A stretch of 14,031 nt of DNA from Cerioporus squamosus (taxonomy: Eukaryota; Basidiomycota; Agaricomycetes; Polyporales; Polyporaceae). A program made the position numbers and the translations under genes. Below, one piece after another: positions 1 to 7,431 of the stretch (its first letter is position 1; every line of letters begins with the position of its first letter). The stretch covers positions 1 to 14,031 of the forward strand of contig JABYQS010000756.1 of assembly GCA_022592435.1 (NCBI GenBank). The letters run 5' to 3'. The notes beneath the pieces were generated by a model. It did not search any database and was not told where the DNA came from. It saw only the letters and a program-made list of their open reading frames with translations.

Positions 1-1101
1 GGCGACAACAGAGGCCTAACGGGTCTAGGGAGCTTATCCGCACCGCCGCACAGGCCTGCAGTTCTGTGTGGCAATCTGAGAGCGACCGCACAGGCTTGAC
101 ATTCTTGGTGTGGCAATCTGAGCCGCCGCACGGGCTTGACATGCTTGCTTGCCGTTGGACGGGCTCCGCCGGCGACGACAGAGGCCTAATGGGTCGAGGG
201 AGCTTATCTGCACCGCCGCACAGGCTGCAGTTCTCAGTGTGGCAATCTGAGAGCGACCGCACAGGCTTGACATTCTTGGTGTGGCAATCTGAGCCGCCGC
301 ACGGGCTTGAGATGCTTGCTCGCCGTTGGACGGGCTCCGCCGGCGACGACAGAGGCCTAATGGGTCTAGGGACCTTATCTGCACCGCCCCACAGGCCTGC
401 GGTTCTCAGTGTGGCAATCTGAGAGCGACCGCACAGGCTTGACATTCTTGGTGTGGCAATCTGAGCCACCGCACGGGCTTGACATGCTTGCTCGCTGTTG
501 GAAGGGCTCCGCCGGTGACGACAGAGGCCTATCGGACAGGCCTGCAGTTCTCAGTGTGGCAATCTGAGAGCGACCGCACAGGCTTGACATTCTTGGTGTG
601 GCAATCTGAGCCGCCGCACGGGCTTGAGATGCTTGCTCGCCGTTGGACGGGCTCGCCGGCGACGACAGAGGCCTAATGGGTCTAGGGAGCTTATCCGCAC
701 CGCCGCACAGGCCTGCAGTTCTCAGTGTGGCAATCTGAGAGCGACCGCACAGGCTTGACATTCTTGGTGTGGCAATCTGAGCGGCCGCACGGGCTTGAGA
801 TGCTTGTTGCCGTTGACGGGCTCTGCCGGCGACGACAGAGGCCTAATGGGTCGAGGGAGCTTATCTGCACCGCCGCACAGGCCTTGCAGTTCTCAGTGTG
901 GCAATCTGAGAGCGACCACACAGGCTTGACATTCTTGGTGTGGCAATCTGAGCCGCCGCACGGGCTTGACATGCCTGCTCGCCATTGGACGGGCTCCGCG
1001 GTGACGACAGAGGCCTAACACGTCTAGGTCGCCTATCCGCACCGCCAACAGGCTTGCGGTTCTCAGTGTGGCAATCCACGCCACCGCACAGGCTTGACAT
1101 T
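1..1101. repeat. 171-bp tandem satellite with nested ~40-bp sub-repeats
   Basis: The anchor word ggcaatc(t) preceded by gtgt/cagt recurs at 70, 241, 413, 558, 729, 900 and 1070. The spacings are 171, 172, 145, 171, 171 and 170 bp, giving about six units. The array starts before position 1 and decays after about 1101. The 145-bp unit (413-557) lacks about 26 bp around 'ctaatgggtctaggg', consistent with an internal deletion. Inside each unit the block 'ccgcac(a/g)ggc(t)tg...gtgtggcaatctgag' occurs three times in diverged forms, so the unit is itself built from a ~40-bp motif plus a less repetitive ~65-bp spacer containing 'cgacgacagaggcctaa'. Because 171 is 57 x 3, frames stay open through successive units on both strands, which yields long but meaningless ORFs. 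I see no coding signal beyond that. Function is unknown; it could be subtelomeric, centromere-proximal or simply a dispersed minisatellite. Confidence 0.95.
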
Positions 1102-1997
1102 TCTCTCACATTGGGAGCTTTGTTTGGTCCACCTCACCAGAAAGTCCTCTTGCCTGTCCACCTCCAGGAAGGCGTCTGAGACGCGGTTTCTAGATGTCAT
1201 GAGGCTATTATGAGCAGAGTTCAAACTGCAATGAAGGCACTGGCAGCGGTATGTGGGTGCATGGACTTCGGGCTTGCAAAGGTGAATGGGTGGGCAACCG
1301 CTCTGGCTGTCCCACCACCGTGAGAAATAAAATGAGAAATAAAACACGCAATTGCGCAGGCTTTATGAAATGCAGCTACGCTAGATCGAACACCGAACAG
1401 CCACTTTGTACCCGTACTCACGCGGTAACAGCTAAGCCAAATAAGCACTGTCGCTGTTCTGTGTAGTTCATTCAAGACAACAGCTCGGGCTGGTATGCTG
1501 GGCGCGGACAGGCCTAAGTGGGGACTTGCCTCAGTGCATGACCACAACTCGCGTCGGCGCGTCTACGCTCGCCGTCGTCTCCGTGCTGTCTTATCACCCA
1601 TGCAGTAGACTCTGGGCCACCTACTGGAACGAAGAAGAGCCGTCGCGCCAAAGTATTGGAGTATAGGCAATGAGCGAGGGTGTAGTTGTCGGGCGATGGC
1701 GAGCGGCGTATATGTGTCGCCGGGTGTATATGCGTCGCCACAGCTCACTCCACCGCTGCGCATCCACCCATAGTCTCCCCGGAGTCCTAAGACAGCTTAT
1801 GGCACACACCTATAGGAACTTCACCACGCTACGGGCTCAATCGCGGGCATCCTGTACTTCGCAGACACGAGTCGATAGTAAACACTTTCTTCGGGATACA
1901 TACAGAAGCCTGATAAACGGTACTTGAGGCGGAACCGCTGGGTGCGTCAAAAACCTCGCCAGGAGGGAAAAAGCTACCAGACGGTATGGGCGACACG
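1102..1997. other. Intergenic stretch, no gene seen
   Basis: No splice-compatible exon series and no convincing protein-like ORF was found on either strand. Short features only: a perfect 12-bp tandem duplication of tgagaaataaaa at 1321-1344, the most AT-rich spot nearby, and a loose duplication of gtatatgygtcgcc around 1708-1741. It lies between the satellite and the 3' end of the first gene, so part of it should be that gene's 3' flank. Confidence 0.5.
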
Positions 1998-3303
1998 TTA
2001 AACACTCTCCCGAGCCCTGTTGAGCATGTCCATATGCACCAGCATCGCATCCTGGAAGCGTTCAGCACGCTGGACGACAAATTAGACTCGTGTGCATCGA
2101 ACCGGCTGAACCCCTCACCATCACGATGTTGCCAGCCTGGTTGTACATGACCGTGTACTGGCGGAACGACCTGCGGACTTGCTCCAGCGGAAGAGGCGCT
2201 TCCCCGATAGCGCCGAGGGTGGTGCAGTTCTTCGAGGCGAGCGCCTTGAATTCCTGGTGAGTAACGTCAGGTATAAGCACACACATCCGGTAAGGTGATC
2301 ACGTACACGTAGCTCGCAGACCGCCGCCTGTTGCTCATCAGCCTGCATCTGAAGCTCGCGGAATAGCTCGAGATCCCAGCCAAGGGCATCACAGAAGTCG
2401 CCGCTGGTTAGGCGACGACCACTGCGGGAGGTCCAATCCTGACAATGCTCATCCCAGAGTGTCGCGGAGTCTTGGAGCAGATGTTTACGACGCGCGGCGA
2501 GAGCCTGCACCTTGCTCAGCAGTGGCTGCACTTGTTCCGGGAACGTCGACACGGTCCAGGCGCGGCGGCGATCCAGTTCTTTGATGAGTTGCTCTCGGCC
2601 GTGCTGTAGGCAATTGAGGCAATGAGGAATACTGTTATGAGGTTACGAAAGGCGGTGTCGCTCACCTCGGTCAACACCAGGCTGAAGCATTTGTCCCACT
2701 TCACCACGTCCCTGACCAGACCAGCGGCGCTATGATGGAGGTCGTCGTAGGATGAGGTGAAATTGGGCAGCTCCTTGTCCAACACTTCTCTGTCGGACAC
2801 CGGGAGGTACAAGTAGTAGCCGTCGTATAGCATCTTGAACTGTGCGATCGCAGTCATGCCATGGGTGGATGCTTCACGACAGAAACTAGACGCACCCTGT
2901 CGAACAAAGCCATACTCTCCTGAGCGGCCTGACTTGCGCGCGCTACCTGTCTACCCATGCGCTCGGGAAGCTCTCCGGGTCCGGGATGTACCTCTTCAAG
3001 CGTAGACTTGAGGCGGCTGATCTCATAGCACATCGTAGTCGAGAACACGTCGAAACGCGCCAGTGAACGGGACGTAATAAAGAGGCCCCACGAAGCCTGG
3101 TCGACAGGGAGATCGTATGTGAGCCTTGTTCTGAATAACGGAAGTCACCATGCCGAGCATTAGCAAACGTCGTATACCGGTGGATTCCTGTGAGCCACTC
3201 ACGTCTCGAGCTGAACGTCCAAGGTGGAGGCGATCTCCTTGATTGCGTTCGGGACGCCTTCAGCGAGCGCAAGGGCGGTATTGATACGGAGTCCGGGTGG
3301 CAT
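1998..3303 (-). CDS. Uncharacterised ~331-aa helical protein, six exons
   Basis: Exons, reading the minus strand: 3303-3203, 3130-2896, 2839-2666, 2603-2307, 2253-2119, 2051-1998. They total 996 nt (331 codons plus TAA). All five introns (72, 56, 62, 53, 67 bp) have GT-AG ends with donors gtgagt, gtgcgt, gtgagc, gtacgt and gtgagg, and every junction keeps frame. I do not recognise the family. The product is rich in Leu, Glu, Gln and Arg and reads as a chain of amphipathic helices, for example AARRKHLLQDSATLWDEH and LELFRELQMQADEQQAA in exon 4 and DAMLVHMDMLNRARESV at the C-terminus. No signal peptide, membrane segment or catalytic motif is visible. The start at 3303 (AAC before ATG) is a choice; an in-frame ATG at 3366 would add 21 residues, and a spliced upstream exon is possible because 3384-3533 also looks coding. 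The last intron is the least certain: reading through donor 2118 instead gives a different tail ending at 2062. Confidence 0.75.
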
Positions 3304-3383
3304 GTTGAGCAGGCGATGGTGTCTATTGGATAGCCACAGTGAACCGAGAGGGAGATGGAGGGACATAGAAGGCGAGACTGAGC

Positions 3384-3533
3384 TTAAGAGCAATCGGTTG
3401 TGAGCCACTCGGCATGACGAACCTTTGTCAAGCCAAAACGTGCCCAACCACGTTCACATGCGCCAGACCATATGGCATGTTCAACGAGCTCAAGAGCGAC
3501 GAGTAACGTATAGATTCGAGGAAGCGATGACAT
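3384..3533 (-). CDS. Possible small exon or short ORF (49 aa)
   Basis: An ATG at 3533 opens 49 codons ending in TAA at 3384. The peptide begins MSSLPRIYTLLVALELVEHA and continues with a Trp-rich stretch (W at residues 24, 31 and 44). It reads as real protein, with a hydrophobic helix near the N-terminus. It lies just upstream of the six-exon gene on the same strand and could be its 5' exon. A donor gttcgt after LTK at about 3423 is visible, but I found no join that keeps phase with the downstream frame. A further hydrophobic minus-strand piece, YVAYGLFLYIFTVAQG, lies near 3655-3705. Both may be relics of a membrane protein gene. Confidence 0.3.
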   Translation of the reverse strand: MSSLPRIYTLLVALELVEHAIWSGACERGWARFGLTKVRHAEWLTTDCS

Positions 3534-3827
3534 GGCGACTAAGTAGACCTCGAGGTCGCGTACTCCCTTACCATGAACCCCTGGTTGTTGGATGTTGTAG
3601 GGACGCTGGATGTGTAATCGCCACTCTTTCGATGCGCTCGACTCTACCGACCCTGCGCAACAGTGAAGATGTACAGAAACAGGCCATATGCGACGTACCG
3701 TCTAGTCAAGGCAAGAAATCCATTTGACGAGGAGCTTCTTGCATGTATGCGGCGGTCCTCGAGCACTATGGACGATGAAGACAGACGAACTGAGAACCTG
3801 CGCATGGTGTGCTGAAACCTACCAGAA
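3534..3827. other. No complete gene seen
   Basis: Apart from the hydrophobic minus-strand fragment near 3655-3705 (YVAYGLFLYIFTVAQG, followed by a stop) I see no exon series. A plus-strand reading frame spans 3425-3727, but its composition is not protein-like. Confidence 0.4.
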
Positions 3828-4585
3828 TTATCGGACGGTTAAGTGACTGTCGGTGCGATCCTTGTGCCGTCGGGTGGAGCTGAGATCGCGGCGATCGACA
3901 ACATCTTGAGCGTGACGGATGAGACTTGCGATATTGGCCCTCTGAACGAAGACGAGGAGATGGACGACTACGGATCGGGAGTGCACTTGGGAGCGCAGCT
4001 TGCGACGTGAGCAGCAGGGATGCTTCGAGCACTTGCACGAACGCGCCAGCACACATACCGGATCCGCCACCGCGATCCTCCTCTTTGATCCTCCTTGTGT
4101 GAAGCCTTGCTCACCTGCAGCGGCAGAAGCGAATCGACCATTACGTTGTCCTTGAGCATGGGATATATGACTATGATAGTATGAGCACACGTACTTGCGG
4201 GCCCGTCTCCTTGCCGAATCCAACATGAGCGATTGTAGGTCCACACCGTTGACTCGGAAATCAACATAGGTGAAGCTAGTTGGATGAAGTACTAGTCTGA
4301 GCCGTCGAGATGTGCGCCGATCACACTGCGCGAGAGACAAGACAAGGGTGCGCTGGTAAGTCATAGGAGGACAGTACTGAGTTGACGCCGTGCCTCAGGG
4401 CACTGATGGTATTCGGGGTCCCGGCTGTAAGACCCCGAAGCCCGCAGGCTGAACATAGATCTCTGGTCGTCTCGACTCTCGGGAGTACAAGATGAGGCGA
4501 GGCGGCGCCAGACATTCTCGTATGGTGTGCGCGAGGTCGCCCAAGAATCATTGATCATCCCGAACGCCACGTCTCCCAGTTGAGA
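3828..4585 (-). CDS. Coding-like exons of an unassigned gene
   Basis: Three pieces look coding. (a) 4585 down to about 4380 follows an acceptor ctatgtag and reads SQLGDVAFGMINDSWATS, then YENVWRRLASS and SRDPEYHQCPEARRQL. (b) About 4320-4195 reads SFTYVDFRVNGVDLQSLMLD and joins in phase across a 44-bp intron (4151-4194, donor gtacgt) to a 36-nt exon, 4150-4115 (DNVMVDSLLPLQ), which ends at a gtgagc donor. (c) A terminal piece reads RANIASLIRHAQDVVDRRDL and ends at TAA 3828-3830. I could not join (a) to (b) or (b) to (c) with confident splice sites. Piece (a) follows a plausible 58-bp intron, so the set may be the 3' half of the transcription-factor gene to the right, a separate small gene, or a decayed gene. 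No function can be named. Confidence 0.4.
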
Positions 4586-4835
4586 CTACATAGCAACCAG
4601 GCCATCATATCAGATACGTATATGAGACAGATACAGATGATACTCTGCACATCGTGATTTGATGCACAGCGGTAAGCCGGACAGACTCGAACGCAACAGA
4701 CCTCGAGAGGTATTACTATGACGTTCCCGGACGGTACTACGCCAAGCTCCGGATCCCGGTCAATGCATCGTTCGCCTTGGAATGCGAGTAGTTCAACAGG
4801 CGCTCTCGCAGCGTCTCCCACAAGCTTCGTAACCT
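4586..4835 (-). other. Alternate-frame coding-like stretch downstream of the zinc cluster
   Basis: The frame that encodes the zinc cluster stops at TAG 4836-4838. The -1 frame, however, stays open from about 4953 past the stop to about 4690 and reads SATPAPPPAPLSRASASGSS, then LEVTKLVGDAARAPVELLAF, an ordinary Ala/Pro/Ser-rich linker. Beyond about 4690 a candidate 58-bp intron (donor gtatca, acceptor ctatgtag at 4586) leads into the coding-like piece at 4585. Either a small intron that I missed restores this frame, or the gene carries a frameshift and this is formerly coding sequence. Confidence 0.35.
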
Positions 4836-6550
4836 CTAGAGAAGCCGAGGATCCTGAAGCTGAAGCTCGGGAGAGCGGTGCCGGTGGCGGTGCTGGCGTG
4901 GCACTCTTCGCAAGTCCTGCCCGTAAACACAGACTTGCCCACGTTGCGTGCATGGCCTGGAAGATGTGCGAAGTTCACCTCCCGCATGCCGTTCGCGATT
5001 AGAAAGTGATACTCACCTGCATTTCGGGGGTGTGCTGGGTAAAGGAGGTCCACATGCGATCTTCCTTGCACGACAGAAGAGACAAGCCGGTGACGCTTTC
5101 TTCTTCTTCGAAGCAGGCGTGGCGGAGGACTTTCCCGACTCAAGTGCGAAGATGCTCTCACCCGGGAGCAACGGGGTGGCTTCACGCGTATGCGGAGGCC
5201 TGCAGGTGGATGACGTTGATGGCTTTAAAGACGCAGAGCCACGCGAATCGACACACACAGTATCATGTGGTGCATGTGGTGTAGAATCCCGAGGGCGATC
5301 TTCCACCGGAGCGGTAGCATGAAACCCTCCAACATCAGGTCCCTGCCTTGGCAGACGTCCGAGTGCGCGGGTTGGAGGGCAGTGATTTGCGGCAGCGTTG
5401 CCTCCGCTTAGCGGATCGGCCGACTGAGGAACATGTGGTGGTGGTGACTTGTGTGGCTGAGTGGGCGAGGAACATCGCGGTGACGAGAGACTGTGTCCAG
5501 GCGAAGGGGATAGACGCGTCGGGGATAGACGCGTCTGATCCATATGATCTATTTGAGTAGGAAGACGGCAGAGAGGAGGTGGTGCGTGTTGGGGAGTGAT
5601 TTCTACCGGATCGAGTGCCCCCTCGAGCGTGTAACTGCGATTGGAGCAAGGAGGTAGAGGTCGACTGGTATGTACCTGAGAGACGTAATCAAAATCGAAG
5701 TCCATGGGGATTGACATCGCGGCCTGTGGGAATGATTCAAGACTCAAGATGAACGAAGGCTGATATGGCATGGTGATGTTTATACGCAAAGTTGAACCTG
5801 AGGAACTCCGCATGACCTGCTGGGGGCGTCAGACGTAACGAAAACGAGGTAGCAGCATGTCAGACATAAAAGCCGTCATCGGAGGTAACATATTGACTTA
5901 CGGTCGGTGTGAAGTTCCATGGGGAACTGGAGGGTTTGGTTGCATCAAAGTCAGATCGTGACAGATCCGCGAAGACATCCACCGCTGCGTGCTGCTGGAA
6001 AGGGACTACCCCAGAGCTACAGTCGGCGGAAACGAGTGGTTCCGCGATCGGCAGGAGAGATCGACTTGGTATATCTCGTGGATCAGTGGCCGCGTCGTTT
6101 GGGCAGGTCTTTCGGGAGTAGTCCTCGACCTGCGTAGCAAGCGCTTCCCTAATACGTGGGTGAGGATGTATGGAGAAGGAAGCATAGGGCATATGGGAGT
6201 GTACAACCAGGATCCTGTCAGACGCGGACGGCTGGCAGTGGTTTGGTCAGGGGGCACGCTGCGTTACTGGGTTACATACTGAAGATAAAACTTACTTGAA
6301 GCAGGGCCGCGGACCCCCGAGTATAACCATCAGTACGGGAGGATGTGGGGGGCGTTGGCACAAGAATCGGGCTTCCAGCGGTGAGCGTCCGCCTTTCCGA
6401 CGAAACGCCCCGAAGTGGATTCACTGACCGCACAGAGAGATGAGGTGAGTACCCTTGAAGGCGACCACCCGTAAACATGGAGACACGGAACACGATATCA
6501 AACTGGTACTTACCTGGCGGACGACGCCCACAATGTTCGCTTCGCTCCAT
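4836..6550 (-). CDS. Zn(II)2Cys6 (GAL4-type) transcription factor, ~482 aa
   Basis: Exons on the minus strand: 6550-6514, 6453-6296, 6231-5902, 5819-5017, 4956-4836. Introns are 60, 64, 82 and 60 bp, three with gtaagt donors and the last with gtgagt, and all phases match. The product would be a nuclear DNA-binding regulator. The zinc cluster sits near residues 421-452: C-LF-C-RARKIA-C, a 10-residue loop, then C-RP-C-TQRGQV-C. That is CX2CX6CX10CX2CX6C with the basic RARK in the usual place. The fourth and fifth cysteines lie on either side of the last intron, so the motif appears only after splicing. The finger is preceded by a Lys run (KKKK) and ~400 residues of Ser/Pro-rich sequence. The pieces FDFDYVSQVHTSRPL and RSYTLEGALDPV resemble blocks I associate, from memory, with mushroom zinc-cluster proteins. 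The second intron's upstream neighbour has an alternative acceptor 30 nt further on, also in frame, and the 82-bp intron could be 85. The C-terminus is uncertain: the frame ends ~33 residues after the last Cys, while the -1 frame looks more protein-like. I infer either a short C-terminus, a missed intron or a frameshift. Target genes cannot be inferred. Confidence 0.8.
5506..5535. repeat. 15-bp perfect tandem duplication inside the transcription-factor gene
   Basis: The word ggggatagacgcgtc occurs twice back to back (5506-5520 and 5521-5535). Because it is 15 bp it adds five residues without changing frame; in the protein it gives RLSPT-RLSPS in the disordered region before the zinc cluster. 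It is probably a recent slippage duplication. Confidence 0.9.
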
Positions 6551-6942
6551 GTGCTTGACAGAATACAATCGCCCTCTCCTTCACGCAACACTACTAGGCT
6601 TGTCCGATTGCGCTGTGCTCTCTGGCCTTAGACCAAGCCGTATAGTGCGGTTGTATGGTTGAGTCCGACCAACCTGTCAACATGGACGTCTTACAGGTTT
6701 CAAGGGGTGGTAGTAAAGGTCACGGTAGGGGACAAGACGCAAGGCGTACAACGTTGATGCGCACTAACTAGCCGAGTTAGCCGCCGTAATAGTTACAGTC
6801 CTTTAACATTGAACCAGCGATGTAGATGTTATTACTTTCGAGCTGTAGGAAACCGCAGACACTGAAGGTGTTTCGAAGATCAGTCCGCCGCCTACGATAA
6901 GTCCTGACTGTAAGGCAAAAATGGAAACACCTGAACGGGACT
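6551..6942. other. No gene seen; includes 5' flank of the transcription-factor gene
   Basis: The segment immediately right of 6550 must hold the promoter and 5' UTR of the minus-strand zinc-cluster gene, but I see no TATA box that I would trust. A minus-strand frame is open over 6777-6974, without splice support. Otherwise nothing was recognised. Confidence 0.45.
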
Positions 6943-7164
6943 TCAACCGTTAACACTTTTGAATCTAGAACCACGCAACGACCTAGCCGATAGACTATCG
7001 ATCCTGCGACAGCCGGAAAGATAAGGCCGTGAAGTTGACTCGTGCAACACCCCCTTGGTCAACACGAGTGGGTTGTCCTCCTCCCGTGCTCCTGCATCGT
7101 AAAGCTCGACATATGGTAGATCAACAGAAAATATGAAAGCTTCTCCTCGGGAGGCATCCCCCAT
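6943..7164 (-). CDS. Possible short gene or exon, 73 aa, unknown
   Basis: ATG 7164 to TGA 6943 encodes a 73-residue peptide with sensible composition. Its core reads GEAFIFSVDLPYVELYDAGA, then REEDNPLVLTKGVLHEST. The frame is open further upstream to about 7218, with an acceptor-like ctaccag at about 7210, so it may be an internal or last exon rather than a whole gene. It lies in the ~880-bp gap between the end of the large gene (7432) and the start of the transcription-factor gene (6550), all on the same strand. An excellent acceptor (ttcttacag) at about 7382 followed by ATGGAGCGAACAG suggests that more exons lie between 7382 and 7164, possibly an extension of the large gene's 3' end. No family recognised. 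Confidence 0.3.
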   Translation of the reverse strand: MGDASRGEAFIFSVDLPYVELYDAGAREEDNPLVLTKGVLHESTSRPYLSGCRRIDSLSARSLRGSRFKSVNG

Positions 7165-7431
7165 AGAGCGCGGAGACCGCTGCGGAATCGACTCCGCGTC
7201 TCCTCCTGGTAGATGCAAGAGGGCTCGGACACGGTGTACCTACTCGAGAGCGTTGCGCACCAGCTATGAATGCATAAGCCTACCTGGGACCTTGCTGGGA
7301 CCTCCGACTACCTTGCAGATTGAAGCTCGTATCGTCGATTGTGAGAAGATACATCATACGTACAACTGACTGTTCGCTCCATCTGTAAGAACACCAGAAA
7401 AATCCCGCACGCACGCGACTCGGGCCTTTCG

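Noticed and set aside
1..1101. Similarity of the 171-bp unit length to primate alpha satellite
   Set aside because: Only the length agrees; the sequence is GC-rich and unrelated, and the window is fungal in gene structure.
34..1109. Long ORFs on both strands across the left 1.1 kb
   Set aside because: They arise because the satellite unit is 171 bp (57 codons) and lacks stops in several frames; the peptides simply repeat and no splice or start context supports them.
3425..3727. 100-codon plus-strand ORF
   Set aside because: No splice sites or codon bias support it, and it overlaps the protein-like minus-strand fragments.
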